Shown one piece after another: positions 15,647 through 25,069 of a stretch of DNA of 64,000 nt. Positions within the stretch are counted from its first letter, which is position 1. Each line of letters starts with the position of its first letter. A program made the position numbers and the translations under genes. The stretch is from Nocardia jinanensis. GTDB lineage: Bacteria; Actinomycetota; Actinomycetes; Mycobacteriales; Mycobacteriaceae. Below the pieces are notes generated by a model. The model was not told where the DNA came from and did no database searches. It saw only the letters and a program-made list of their open reading frames with translations. Location: positions 220,901 through 284,900 of the forward strand of contig NZ_BMMH01000009.1 of assembly GCF_014645735.1 (NCBI RefSeq), read 5' to 3'.

Positions 15647-18600
15647 CACGTCGTAGACGCAGGCCCTGCGGGGTCGAGGCGAAACCGGCTTCGGTGAGGA
15701 ACGCGGCGAAGGTGTTGCCGTGCACCGATTCGCCGTCGACCCGGTCGATGACCAGCGAATCCGCCCGCCCGGTCCGGACGAGATCGGCGAGTGCTCCGGC
15801 CGCGGCCTGCCGGGCGATGGGGTCCTCGGTGCAGGTGAGCAGCGTTTTGCCGCCACGCTCCAGATAGAGGACGAGTTCGCCGTCGACCAGTACGACCAGC
15901 GCGCCGGCTTTCCGGCCCGGCCGGTGACCGGCCCCGCCCTCGGTCTTGGGCCAGGGAAGCGCGGCGCCGTAGGGGTTGGCCGGATCGCAGGCCGCGAGGG
16001 CGACCGCCCCGCCCGCCGGGCGCCGGTCGCCGTCGAACGAGCGCAGCCGGTCCACCACATCGGTGGTGGAGAACTGGGCACCGCCGAGCGAATCGATGAA
16101 ATATCCGCGGCGGCAGCGGCCGCGGTCCTCGAATTCGCTGAGCACGCGGTACACGAGTGCGAAACCGCCGGGTACGCCCTCGCTCTGCACCGAGCCCTTG
16201 GTGAGTATGCCGTAGCGTTCCAGCAGTAGATCGGCGGTGGCGTGGGCGCGGACCGTGTTGTCGGTCGCGCGGTCGGGTAACAATGACCAGCGGCCCGCTA
16301 CGGTCGGCGGGCCGGACCGACTCGGCATCGCCGGCCGGGGCAGATAGGTGCGGCCGCGTGGTGCCCGCCGCGGAGTGCGGTGCGCGGTCGGGGTCCGGGT
16401 CGATCCGGACAGCCGGGCTCGGACCGGAGCGAAGGTGTCACCGGAGACCAGACCCGCCCAGACCAGATCCCACAGGGCGGCGGCGACCCCGGCGTCGTCG
16501 AGCAGGCCCGTCGCGTCCGACAGCTGACGGAAGAAATAGGCGCCGCCGCTGTGCAGGACCGGCGGCGCGGTGGGATCGGTAGCGGCGCGGTGGTCCGCCG
16601 CGGCGGTGAGCGTGAGCGCCGGGCCGGCGCCGAGAGCGGTGAGCAGTGCGAGATGGGTGTCGGTGAACTCGGGTTCGTCGGCCGGTGGGAGGGTGAGGGG
16701 AGCCTGGTCGGCCGGGTGCAGCGCGATCCAGCCGTCCTTGGCGTTGATGACGCCGTGGCCGGACCAGCGGACCTCCCCGGTGGCCATGAGCTCGTCGAGG
16801 AAAGCGGGCGTGTAATCGCGGATCCGGGCCGGTAGCACCAGCGATTCCCATGCCGATGCCGGAATCGGGACCCCGGCCAGCTGCTCCACCACCGTCGCGA
16901 CGCCGTCGATACCGCGCAGTTCACCGGTGCCGATGTGCTGCCAGTCGGGCAGGAATCGGCCGAAGGTCCCGGTGGATACCGGTTCGACCTCGTGCCGGGC
17001 GGCGGCGAGACTACGCCGCCGCAACCGGCGCAGTACCTGAGCGTCGCACCATTCGGAGCCGCCGGTCTCGGGGGTGAACTCACCCTCCACCACCCGCTTC
17101 TCGGCGCCCAGTCGGTGCAGTGCCGAGCCCGCGACCGCGGTACCCAGCCCGAACCGGTGTGCGACCGATTCCGTGGTGAACGGACCATGGGTGCGTGCGT
17201 AGCGGGCCACCAGATCGCCGAGCGGGTCGGGCACCGGTTCGATGAACGCGGCCGGGGTGCCGATCGGCAGCGGGACACCGAGTGCATCGCGCAGGCGGGC
17301 GGCGTCCTCGATCGCGGCCCACCACACCTGGCCCGCATAGGACACCTCGAGCGCGCGGCGGGCTCCGGCGAGTTCGGTGAACCAATCCGCCGGGTCCTCC
17401 CGGCAGCGCTCCCGCGCTTCGGCCGCGGTGACCGGTCCGAGTAATCGCAGCAGATCCGCCAACCCCTCCATGTCCCGGGCCTGCCGTTCGGGAGTGCGGC
17501 GCTGGAGCTCCAGTTCGACCTGGGCGATGATCTCGCTGTCCAGTAGTTCTCGCAGTTCGACCCGGCCGAGTAGTTCGGCGAGCAGCGTGGAGTCCAGGGA
17601 CAGGGCGGCGGCCCGGCGTTCGGCCAGTGGGCTGTCGCCGTCGTACATGAACTGGCCGATGTAGTCGAACAGCAGTGCGTTGGCGAACGGCGACGGGGTG
17701 GCGGTCTCCACTTCGACCAGCCGCACCTGGCGGCGTGCCACCCCGGTGAGCAGATCCCGTAGCGCGGGCAGGTCGTATACATCGCGCAGGCATTCGCGCA
17801 CTGTCTCCAGCAGGATCGGAAAATCCGGGAATTTCCTCGCCACATCGAGCAATTGGGCCGACCGCTGGCGCTGCTGCCACAGCGGCGCGCGGCGTCCGGG
17901 GTCGCGGCGCGGCAGTAGCAGCGCCCGGGCGGCGCATTCCCGGAAACGGGAGGCGAACAGTGCCGATCCGCCGACCTGCTCGGTGACCAGTTCGTCGATC
18001 TCGTCCGGTTCGAAGACGAACAGTTCCGCACCCGGCGGCTCGTCGGTGGTATCGGGTAGCCGCACCACGATGCCGTCGTCGGAGGCGTTCGGCGCGGCGT
18101 CGACTCCGAAGCGTTCCCGCAGGCGTGCACCCACGGCCAGCGCCCAGGCCGCGTGTACCGGTAGCCCGTAGGGCGAATGCAGTACCAGCCGCCAGTCACC
18201 CAGTTCGTCACGGAAACGTTCGACCACCAGGGTCCGGTCGGTGGGCAGCCGGCCGGTAGCCGTGCGCTGATCCTCCAGCAGCGCACGGAGATTGGCGGTG
18301 GCGTTCTCGTCCAGCCCGGCGGCGGTGGTCTGTTCGGCCAGTATCTCCGGCGAGGTCTGCGAACCGGCTTTCCGTACGAATTCGCCCAGCGCGGCGCCGA
18401 GTTCGGCGGGGCGGCCGAGTGAATCGCCGTGCCAGAACGGTAATCGCCCGGGCTGTCCGAACGCCGGTGTGACCAGGACGCGGTCGTAGGTGATGTCCTC
18501 GATCCGCCAGCTGGTGGCGCCGAGGGCGAAAACGTCGCCGACCCGTGACTCGTAGACCATCTCCTCGTCGAGTTCGCCCACCCGCGAGGCCTTCTCGCCG

Positions 18601-20186
18601 ACCATGTACACCGCGAACATGCCGCGGTCGGGTATCGCGCCGCCCGAGGTCACCGCGAGTCGCTGGGCACCGGGCCGGCCGGTGAGCGTGCCGGCGTCGC
18701 GGTCCCACACCAATCGCGGCCGCAGTTCGGCGAATTCGTCGGAGGGATAGCGGCCCGCCAGCAGATCGAGCACCGCCTCGTAGGAGGAACGGGGCAGCGA
18801 CGCGTAACTGCCGGTGCCGCGCACTGTATCGAACCAGGTGTCGACGTCCAGCGGTTCCAGGGCGCAGGCCGCGACCGTCTGCTGGGCGAGGATATCGAGG
18901 GGATGCGCCGGTATCTTCAGTGCTTCGATCTGCCCGGACAGCATCCGCTGGGCGGCCACCGCGCAGTGCACGACATCGGTGCGGTGTTTGGGGAACAGCA
19001 CGCCGCGCGATATCTCGCCCACCTGGTGCCCGGCTCGTCCGATCCGCTGTAGGCCGCTCGCCACCGAGGGCGGCGCCTCGACCTGGACCACCAGGTCCAC
19101 CGCGCCCATATCGATACCGAGTTCGAGACTGCTGGTGGCCACCACACAGCGCAACCGGCCGCTCTTGAGATCATCTTCGATGAGGGCCCGCTGTTCTTTG
19201 CTCACCGAGCCGTGGTGGGCGCGGGCGAGCAGTGCCTCGGCGCCGTGGTTGACCTCGGTGGACGGGCCCAGCTGCGCGGGCGGGGGATGGGCGGTTTCGA
19301 CGGACTCGCCGATGCGGTCGGCGTAGGTTTCGTTCAGCCGGGCGGTCAGCCGCTCGGCGAGCCGGCGCGAATTGGCGAACACGATCGAGGAACGGTGCTC
19401 GAGCACGAGTTCGACGATCGCCTCGTCCACATGCGGCCACAGCGAGCCGGGCTGGTCCGAATCGCCGGGCTCGGTCATATCCGGGACCGGGACCCGCACC
19501 GAGAGGTCGAAGGTTTTCGGGGCGGGCGGGGAGACGATGGTGATCGGCGCCGGTCCGACCAGGAACCGGCCCACTTCCTCCGGCGGCCGGACGGTCGCGG
19601 AAAGACCGATCCGCTGCGCCGGTCTCTCGGTGAGGGAATCCAGCCGGGCGAGGGAGAGCGCGAGATGCGATCCCCGTTTGGATCCGGCGATGGCATGTAC
19701 CTCGTCGACGATGACCGTTCGCACGCCGCGCAGGGTCTCCCGGGCCGCGGAGGTGAGCATCAGGAACAACGATTCCGGGGTGGTGATGAGGATATCCGGC
19801 GGAGTGCGCTGCAATCGCCGGCGTTCCTGGGTGGTGGTGTCGCCGGAACGGACTCCGACGCTGATCTCCGGTGCCGGCAGCCCGAGGCGGCGGGCCGTCT
19901 GGCGCACCCCCACCAGCGGCGCCCGCAGATTTCGTTCCACATCCACGGCCAGCGCCTTGAGCGGCGAGATGTAGAGCACCGAGGTACCCGGCTCCGGCGG
20001 AGCGCCCGCGGCCAACTGATCGATGGCCCACAGGAACGCCGACAGGGTCTTACCCGACCCTGTCGGCGCGACGACCAGAGTGTGCGCACCGGCCGCGATC
20101 GCCTGCCACGCCCCCAGCTGCGCGGCCGTCGGCGCGGGGAACGCGCCGTCGAACCATTGCCGGGTGGCGGCGGAGAACTCGGTCAC
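15615..20186 (-). CDS. lhr: Lhr-family ATP-dependent helicase
   Basis: This is a very large superfamily 2 helicase (1523 residues, the full bacterial Lhr length), a 3'-5' DNA translocase linked to DNA damage responses. Walker A APTGSGKTLSAF lies near residue 40. Then follow VDEVHAIAG (DEVH box), GLSATV, TSSLELGIDMG and QRIGRAGHQ in order. The Lhr core winged-helix domain and the long C-terminal half follow. GTG 20186 is preferred because homologues begin close to TEFSAATRQWF; GTG 20216 is ten codons upstream and possible. The C-terminal codons lie inside a tandem repeat. With nei downstream this is a repair cluster. Confidence 0.95.
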   Translation of the reverse strand: MTEFSAATRQWFDGAFPAPTAAQLGAWQAIAAGAHTLVVAPTGSGKTLSAFLWAIDQLAAGAPPEPGTSVLYISPLKALAVDVERNLRAPLVGVRQTARRLGLPAPEISVGVRSGDTTTQERRRLQRTPPDILITTPESLFLMLTSAARETLRGVRTVIVDEVHAIAGSKRGSHLALSLARLDSLTERPAQRIGLSATVRPPEEVGRFLVGPAPITIVSPPAPKTFDLSVRVPVPDMTEPGDSDQPGSLWPHVDEAIVELVLEHRSSIVFANSRRLAERLTARLNETYADRIGESVETAHPPPAQLGPSTEVNHGAEALLARAHHGSVSKEQRALIEDDLKSGRLRCVVATSSLELGIDMGAVDLVVQVEAPPSVASGLQRIGRAGHQVGEISRGVLFPKHRTDVVHCAVAAQRMLSGQIEALKIPAHPLDILAQQTVAACALEPLDVDTWFDTVRGTGSYASLPRSSYEAVLDLLAGRYPSDEFAELRPRLVWDRDAGTLTGRPGAQRLAVTSGGAIPDRGMFAVYMVGEKASRVGELDEEMVYESRVGDVFALGATSWRIEDITYDRVLVTPAFGQPGRLPFWHGDSLGRPAELGAALGEFVRKAGSQTSPEILAEQTTAAGLDENATANLRALLEDQRTATGRLPTDRTLVVERFRDELGDWRLVLHSPYGLPVHAAWALAVGARLRERFGVDAAPNASDDGIVVRLPDTTDEPPGAELFVFEPDEIDELVTEQVGGSALFASRFRECAARALLLPRRDPGRRAPLWQQRQRSAQLLDVARKFPDFPILLETVRECLRDVYDLPALRDLLTGVARRQVRLVEVETATPSPFANALLFDYIGQFMYDGDSPLAERRAAALSLDSTLLAELLGRVELRELLDSEIIAQVELELQRRTPERQARDMEGLADLLRLLGPVTAAEARERCREDPADWFTELAGARRALEVSYAGQVWWAAIEDAARLRDALGVPLPIGTPAAFIEPVPDPLGDLVARYARTHGPFTTESVAHRFGLGTAVAGSALHRLGAEKRVVEGEFTPETGGSEWCDAQVLRRLRRRSLAAARHEVEPVSTGTFGRFLPDWQHIGTGELRGIDGVATVVEQLAGVPIPASAWESLVLPARIRDYTPAFLDELMATGEVRWSGHGVINAKDGWIALHPADQAPLTLPPADEPEFTDTHLALLTALGAGPALTLTAAADHRAATDPTAPPVLHSGGAYFFRQLSDATGLLDDAGVAAALWDLVWAGLVSGDTFAPVRARLSGSTRTPTAHRTPRRAPRGRTYLPRPAMPSRSGPPTVAGRWSLLPDRATDNTVRAHATADLLLERYGILTKGSVQSEGVPGGFALVYRVLSEFEDRGRCRRGYFIDSLGGAQFSTTDVVDRLRSFDGDRRPAGGAVALAACDPANPYGAALPWPKTEGGAGHRPGRKAGALVVLVDGELVLYLERGGKTLLTCTEDPIARQAAAGALADLVRTGRADSLVIDRVDGESVHGNTFAAFLTEAGFASTPQGLRLRRAVGRPSIGDH

Positions 20187-20233
20187 GGAACCCAGTGTGC
20201 ACCGGGGCACCGACACGGGGGTGGATGCGCTGT

Positions 20234-20263
20234 GCGCCCGGCCGGCGCGGACCGGCCGGGCGC
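20234..20263 (-). terminator. Strong hairpin GCGCCCGGCCGG / CCGGCCGGGCGC
   Basis: A perfect 12-bp GC stem with a 6-nt loop sits 8 nt beyond the stop of the ribbon-helix-helix gene and before lhr. It should separate the two minus-strand units. Confidence 0.7.
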
Positions 20264-20271
20264 GAGAGCGG

Positions 20272-20550
20272 TCAGGCCGGGGCCCCGTCGACTATTTCGG
20301 GGCCCATGATGTCCGGATCGACGAATTCGGTTTCGGCGAGGTCGGGGGTGAGCAGATCGGGAGTTCTGTCCTCGCCCACGAGTCCGGTCAGCAGGACCAG
20401 GTCCTCGGTCGTTACCCCACCGACCGGCCGGAACTCCCGGCTGAGTCGGCGGCGGAGGAATTCGGTACGGGATATGCCCAGGCCATTGGCTTGCCGGTCG
20501 ATCTCGTCGATAACCGCACCGGGTACGGCGCGGATCAGGATATCTGTCAT
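20272..20550 (-). CDS. Orphan ribbon-helix-helix antitoxin-like protein (VapB/FitA type)
   Basis: The 92-residue protein starts with DILIRAVPGAVIDEIDRQAN followed by GISRTEFLRRRL, the strand-helix-helix pattern of VapB/FitA antitoxins that bind operator DNA and a PIN toxin. The C-terminal half is acidic, as in toxin-neutralising tails. A perfect AGGAGG lies 10 nt before the ATG. No PIN-domain gene is adjacent: downstream is a strong terminator and then lhr, and upstream is the divergent histidine phosphatase. It is either an orphan antitoxin or a stand-alone regulator. Confidence 0.75.
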   Translation of the reverse strand: MTDILIRAVPGAVIDEIDRQANGLGISRTEFLRRRLSREFRPVGGVTTEDLVLLTGLVGEDRTPDLLTPDLAETEFVDPDIMGPEIVDGAPA

Positions 20551-20650
20551 CCTCGATCACCTCCTGCTGGCAGCGGGGCACGATGGACCGGAAGCCGGTG
20601 GCGTCGAGAGCCGGCTACCGGTGACAGTCCGGCGTTTCTATGCTTCGACG

Positions 20651-21202
20651 GTGCCTGGTGTTCGAAAACTCGACTTGATCTCCCACGGTGTCACCGAGGC
20701 GTCGCGGGCGGCGCGATTCCCGGCCGACGAACCGCTCACCCCGGCGGGGCGGGCGGCGCTGGCGGACCGGGCGGTCGAACCACCGGCGGGCGCACTGGTG
20801 CTCGCGGGCCCGGAGCGGCGGACCAGAGAGACTGCCCGATTGCTCGGGCTGGACGCCGCACCACTATCGACATTACGCGATCTCGACGCCGGTGCCTGGC
20901 GCGGTGCGGAACTCGGCCTGCCGGGGCCGGAGCAGGTGGGTCGCTGGCTGACCGAGCCCGGGTACCGCGAGCACGGTGGCGAATCGGTGCTGGACATGAT
21001 CGAACGGGCCCGCGGGTGGCTCGACGAGGTCGTCTCCGAAGCGCGGCCCCATACGGTCGCGGTGACGCATCCGGCGGTGATCCGGGCCGTTCTGGTCGTC
21101 ACTCTGGATGCCGCGCCGGAGTCGTTCTGGCGATTCGACGTGGCGCCGGGTGCCCGGGTCCGGTTACACCACCGGACCGCGTGGACGCTGCGGCTGAACT
21201 GA
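20651..21202 (+). CDS. Histidine phosphatase superfamily protein
   Basis: The 183-residue protein has a phosphoglycerate-mutase-like fold. The N-terminal motif reads LISHG instead of the usual RHG: the nucleophilic histidine is kept and the arginine is replaced by serine. GPERRTRETARLLG and a late THPAVIRAVL (second catalytic His region) follow the family order. Such SHG variants are known among actinobacterial members as I recall. The substrate is unknown. GTG 20651 gives the conventional short N-terminus; GTG 20621 is an alternative. Confidence 0.8.
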   Translation: MPGVRKLDLISHGVTEASRAARFPADEPLTPAGRAALADRAVEPPAGALVLAGPERRTRETARLLGLDAAPLSTLRDLDAGAWRGAELGLPGPEQVGRWLTEPGYREHGGESVLDMIERARGWLDEVVSEARPHTVAVTHPAVIRAVLVVTLDAAPESFWRFDVAPGARVRLHHRTAWTLRLN

Positions 21203-21217
21203 GCGGCCCGGTTCCGG

Positions 21218-22996
21218 CTACAGACCGACCGTGGTGCCGAAGGACAGTGGGAAATCGCGGAAGGTGATACTCGCCGGCATCGTTCCGGCAGGTAGGCCGT
21301 AGACCAGATGGGTGCCCAGCGATTCGCCCGGTTGCAGGTTGCGTGGTGCCGCCGCGGCAGCCGCGCGCTGGGCGGTGGCCGTCACATCAGGGCTGTATTT
21401 CGCGCCCGCCGTATCGTTGAGTTCCTGTCCGAGCGGTAGATAGGTCTTCGGCTGGGCCGCGATATTGCGGACCGTGAAGCTGACCACCACGAACGTCCCC
21501 TCGGCACGTTCGATCCCGACCGCGCTCACCCCGGACTCCACGTTCAGCACCGCGAATTCGAAGTTGCCGTCCCGGACCGCGACGCCCGGATCGGCCACGG
21601 TCGCGCTCGCCGGTCCGTCGTCACCGCTGAAGAATCGAATCGACCCGGCACCGGCGACCAGTGCGGCCACACACCCCCCGATCAGGACCAGGGGCACCAC
21701 CACGAGCACGATCAGCCACAGCAGCAGCCGCCGCGATCGGCGCTTGCGGCGCCGGGATGGTTTCGCGACGCGGGTGCGCGGAGTGGGGCGACGGGGTGGA
21801 GGTCCCGGATAGTGGGGTGCGGGGCGGCCTGCCGGGGGACTGCCGTTGTCCCGGCCGTAGGGTGCCGGTCCGGCGATCTGCGCCGGGCCTCCGTATCCGG
21901 GCCGCATCCCGGTCTCCAACCGGGTATAGGACCTGGTGGGCGGGTAAGCGGGAGAAGGCGCCGCGCCGCCGGGAGTGTGTTCGGTGTAGGCCCGGGTCGG
22001 TCGGTACGTGGGGGAATGCGCCGGTTCGCCGGGACGGTGCTCGGTATAGGCCCGGGTGGCCGGGTGGCCGGGCGCGGGTTCGTGAGCCGGGGACGCGGGC
22101 CGGTCGTCCAATTCGTAGTGGCGCGTTCCGGGATGTTCCAGCGCCGGGACGGCGGGATCCACGGTGGTCGCGGCGCCCGTCAGGGCCGCCGCGGCGGCCC
22201 GGGCGAATTCCCCGGCGCTCCGATAGCGATCGGCGGGTTCCTTCGCCATCGCCCGTGCGATCACCCGGTCCAATTCCGCCGGAATCCCCGGCACCAGCGC
22301 GCGCACACTGGGCGGTGTGGTCGTGAGATGGTCGTGCATCTGCCGGGCCGGATCGGTTTCGCCGAACGGGCGGACACCGGCCAGGCATTCGTAGAGCACA
22401 CAACCGAGGGAGTAGATATCGGCACGGGCGTCGGTATGCCCGGTGAACCGTTCGGGCGCCATGTACGCCCAGGTACCGACGGTCAGACCCGACGCCGTGA
22501 GTGCGGGGCTGTCGGCACCCTGTGCGATACCGAAGTCGATGAGGTAGGCGAAACCGTCGCGCCGCACGACGATATTGGACGGTTTCACATCCCGGTGCAC
22601 CAGTCCGGCCCGATGCGCGGCGTCCAGCGCCGCCGCGGTCTGGGTGACGATATCGACGGCGCGCGCGGGCGGCAGTGCGCCGTTCGCGCGCAGGGTCCGG
22701 CTCAGGTCGTCGCCTTCGACGAATTCCATCTCGATGAACAACCGGCCATCCAGCGTGCCGTGCGCGTGGATCGGCACGATATGGCGGTCGTGTAGCCGGG
22801 CGGCGAGTTCGGCCTCGCGTTCGAATCGGCTCCGGTAGGTCTGATCGGCGGCGAGTTCGGCGGGCAGCAGCTTCAGCGCGACCCGTCCGCCCGGGCACCC
22901 ACCGGCCGGTTCGGCGTGGGCGAGCCACACCTGACCCATCCCGCCCTGGCCGAGTAATCGTTCGAGCCGGTAGGGGCCCAATCGCTGCCCGGTCAT
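21218..22996 (-). CDS. Transmembrane serine/threonine protein kinase
   Basis: This is a PknB-like receptor kinase of 592 residues. The kinase domain (about 8-275) has the Gly loop GQGGMGQV, VALKLLP (ATP lysine), HRDVKPSN, DFG and YMAPER. A disordered linker (280-430) contains three spaced TR(A/S)YT units. A poly-basic segment and one transmembrane helix (LLLWLIVLVVVPLVLIGGCV) come next, then an external DUF4352-like beta domain ending GTTVGL. No PASTA repeats are present. The ATG has GGGAAGGG upstream. Its ligand and targets are unknown. Confidence 0.93.
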   Translation of the reverse strand: MTGQRLGPYRLERLLGQGGMGQVWLAHAEPAGGCPGGRVALKLLPAELAADQTYRSRFEREAELAARLHDRHIVPIHAHGTLDGRLFIEMEFVEGDDLSRTLRANGALPPARAVDIVTQTAAALDAAHRAGLVHRDVKPSNIVVRRDGFAYLIDFGIAQGADSPALTASGLTVGTWAYMAPERFTGHTDARADIYSLGCVLYECLAGVRPFGETDPARQMHDHLTTTPPSVRALVPGIPAELDRVIARAMAKEPADRYRSAGEFARAAAAALTGAATTVDPAVPALEHPGTRHYELDDRPASPAHEPAPGHPATRAYTEHRPGEPAHSPTYRPTRAYTEHTPGGAAPSPAYPPTRSYTRLETGMRPGYGGPAQIAGPAPYGRDNGSPPAGRPAPHYPGPPPRRPTPRTRVAKPSRRRKRRSRRLLLWLIVLVVVPLVLIGGCVAALVAGAGSIRFFSGDDGPASATVADPGVAVRDGNFEFAVLNVESGVSAVGIERAEGTFVVVSFTVRNIAAQPKTYLPLGQELNDTAGAKYSPDVTATAQRAAAAAAPRNLQPGESLGTHLVYGLPAGTMPASITFRDFPLSFGTTVGL

Positions 22997-23083
22997 GACG
23001 CACCCTTCCCAGTCACCGCCGGCCCGCGGTCCGGGCGGTCGCGGTGATCGGAGGACCCGCCCGGGGGCCGGACTGTACTCCGA

Positions 23084-23150
23084 CCCTAATAGGGCGCGGC
23101 CGGCGAAGCCCATCCGCAGTCCGCGAGCGGCCGGAGCGAAGAAGCCACAC
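23084..23150. repeat. Inverted, diverged copy of repeat A
   Basis: Read on the minus strand this stretch gives CGCTCCGGCCG, GCGGACTG and GATGGGCT in the same order and spacing as the 5.3-kb tandem units, and ends CCTATTAGGG where the other ends CCTATTAGG. It lies in the 259-nt divergent gap between the kinase and the GNAT-like gene. Confidence 0.6.
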
Positions 23151-23255
23151 GCTGCCGCGCCCGGCGGCCAGTGTGAGCTCACCGACCGTCCCCGCCGCCA
23201 GTCCCCATCCGAACCGGGCGCGAGCGCCGCCGCCCCGCTGTGCCAGGGTGATCGG

Positions 23256-23600
23256 ATGGAGGCGATCGAGATCAATGCGGGCGCATGGTATCTGCGCGCC
23301 CTCCGGGCCGACGAGCGAATCGACGACCGGCCTGCGCTGGCCTCGGGCGGGATCACCGATCCGGACTACGTGGCCCGGCGGGGCGCGCAGTGGGCCGATG
23401 AGTCCCACTTCTCCTGGGCGGTGTGCGAACCGACCACCGCGGAACTGGTGGCCGAGGTCGGCGTGACACCTCGACCGGACGGGACCGCAGCCGTAGCGGG
23501 CTGGTCCCGGCCCGGCCATCGAGAGGCGCTGGACGTCGCGGCCGCGGCAGTGCGCCGATTCGCCGCGGGCGCGCTGGGCTTGCGTCCCGATCCGGTCTGA
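23256..23600 (+). CDS. Short GNAT-like acetyltransferase domain protein
   Basis: The 114-residue protein reads like a RimJ/RimL-type GNAT: an LRALRADERIDD opening, WADESHFSWAVCE, LVAEVGVTP, a weakened acetyl-CoA loop (GWSRPGHREALDVAAAAV) and LGLRPDPV at the end. The final strands that normally follow LGL are absent and the G-rich Q/RxxGxG/A loop is degraded. It may be a truncated or non-catalytic member. The longer upstream frame crosses repeat A3 and is not supported. It is convergent with lat. Confidence 0.6.
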   Translation: MEAIEINAGAWYLRALRADERIDDRPALASGGITDPDYVARRGAQWADESHFSWAVCEPTTAELVAEVGVTPRPDGTAAVAGWSRPGHREALDVAAAAVRRFAAGALGLRPDPV

Positions 23601-23625
23601 TCGGTTCGGCCGGGGCCGGGGCCGG

Positions 23626-24984
23626 TCAGCCGAGGTCGGTGAGGACGCGGTCCAGTGCGGCTACCGCCGCGGTGAGTTCGCCGGGCTCCACGGTCAGCGG
23701 TGGCCGGAACCGGATACCGCGCTCTCCGCTGCCGATCATCAGCACTCGTTCGCGTTCGCGCAGGGTGGTGAGTACCGCATCGCGGAAGGCATTGTCGGAC
23801 AGAGTGGCAGCGCACATGAGTCCCCGGCCCCGTGGTTCGGTGACGGCGGGATGGCGGTCGGCGAGTTCGCACAGCAGGGTCAGCAGCAACCGGCCCTGTT
23901 CGGCGGCCCGGTCGATCAGTCCGTCGCGCTCGATCACCTCGAGGATGCGGGTCGCCCGCACCATATCGGCGAGATTGCCGCCCCAGGTGGAATTCAGGCG
24001 CGAGGACACCGTGAACACATTGTCGCCGACCTCGTCCACCCGGCCGCCGGCCATGATCCCGCATACCTGCGTCTTCTTCCCGAATGCCACCACATCCGGT
24101 GCCAGCCCGAGTTGCCGGTAGGTCCAAGTGCTTCCGGTCATCCCGGCGCCGGTCTGTACTTCGTCGAGGATGAACAGCGCGTCGTTGGCGTGGCACAGTT
24201 CCTGGACGGCCCGCAGGAATTGCGGCCGCATATGCCGGTCGCCGCCTTCACCCTGGATCGGTTCGGCGATGAAGCAGGCGATGCCGTTGGGCCGGTCGGC
24301 GAACGCGTGCGCGGCCTGCTCGAGCGCGTGCCGCTCCGCCGCCTCGATATCGATACCTGTGCCGAGGCAGGGTGTTTCGATCCGCGGCCAATCGAATGCG
24401 GGAAACCGATCGGTTTTCACCGGATCGGTGTTGGTCAGCGACAGGGTGTATCCGGAGCGGCCGTGGAACGCGCCGGTCAGGTGCAGGACCCCGCCTTCGT
24501 GGCCGGGACGTGTAGTGCGACCGTGGATCTCGTTGTGCCGGCTCTTCCAGTCGAAGGCCGTTTTGAGCGCGTTCTCCACCGCGAGCGCGCCGCCGTCGAT
24601 GAAGAACAGATGCGGCAGGCGGGGATCGCCGAGTACGCGCACGAAGGTGTCCACGAAACGCGCCATCTCGACCGTGTAGACATCGGAATTGCTCGGCTTG
24701 TTCATTGCGGCCGTGAGTAATTCGGCGCGGAACCCGGCATCCCCGGCCAGCGCGGGATGGTTCATCCCCAGGGCGCTCGAGGCAAAGAAACCGAACATAT
24801 CGAGGTAATCGGTGCCGTCGCGGGCGTCCACCAGATGGCAGCCGCGGGAGGCGCGCAGGTCGAGTACCAGGTCGAAACCGTCGGCGAGCATACTGGCCGA
24901 CAATGTCTCGAACACGCGAGAAGCGGGGATGCGGCCGTCTGTTCTGCCACTGCCCGTGCCGGAGTGCTCCAGTTCGATGGTCAC
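23626..24984 (-). CDS. lat: L-lysine 6-aminotransferase
   Basis: This PLP enzyme transfers the epsilon-amino group of lysine to 2-oxoglutarate and yields piperideine-6-carboxylate. Over 452 residues it shows GAFHGRSGY, EPIQGEGGDRH, DEVQTGAGMTG and the cofactor lysine in FGKKTQVCG (Lys303). The GTG start lies directly downstream of lrpA on the same strand, with a 85-nt gap that carries overlapping dyads. The product feeds the dehydrogenase encoded divergently at 25.6 kb. Lat is strongly induced in non-growing mycobacteria and is under LrpA control there. Confidence 0.95.
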   Translation of the reverse strand: MTIELEHSGTGSGRTDGRIPASRVFETLSASMLADGFDLVLDLRASRGCHLVDARDGTDYLDMFGFFASSALGMNHPALAGDAGFRAELLTAAMNKPSNSDVYTVEMARFVDTFVRVLGDPRLPHLFFIDGGALAVENALKTAFDWKSRHNEIHGRTTRPGHEGGVLHLTGAFHGRSGYTLSLTNTDPVKTDRFPAFDWPRIETPCLGTGIDIEAAERHALEQAAHAFADRPNGIACFIAEPIQGEGGDRHMRPQFLRAVQELCHANDALFILDEVQTGAGMTGSTWTYRQLGLAPDVVAFGKKTQVCGIMAGGRVDEVGDNVFTVSSRLNSTWGGNLADMVRATRILEVIERDGLIDRAAEQGRLLLTLLCELADRHPAVTEPRGRGLMCAATLSDNAFRDAVLTTLRERERVLMIGSGERGIRFRPPLTVEPGELTAAVAALDRVLTDLG

Positions 24985-25012
24985 ACTCCGACGGTACGGG
25001 ACCGGACACCGG

Positions 25013-25058
25013 CTTGTCAGGAAGATTTTCTGACAAGTCCGTAACTAAAGGGACTTGT
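25013..25058. promoter_or_regulatory. Overlapping LrpA-type operator dyads before lat
   Basis: CTTGTCAG at 25013-25020 pairs with CTGACAAG at 25030-25037, and ACAAGTCC at 25033-25040 pairs with GGACTTGT at 25051-25058. The three half-sites are spaced about 19-20 bp apart, on one face of the helix, as expected for an octameric Lrp/AsnC regulator. They lie 29-74 nt upstream of the lat start and just past the lrpA stop. Confidence 0.65.
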
Positions 25059-25069
25059 TACGGTATCGA

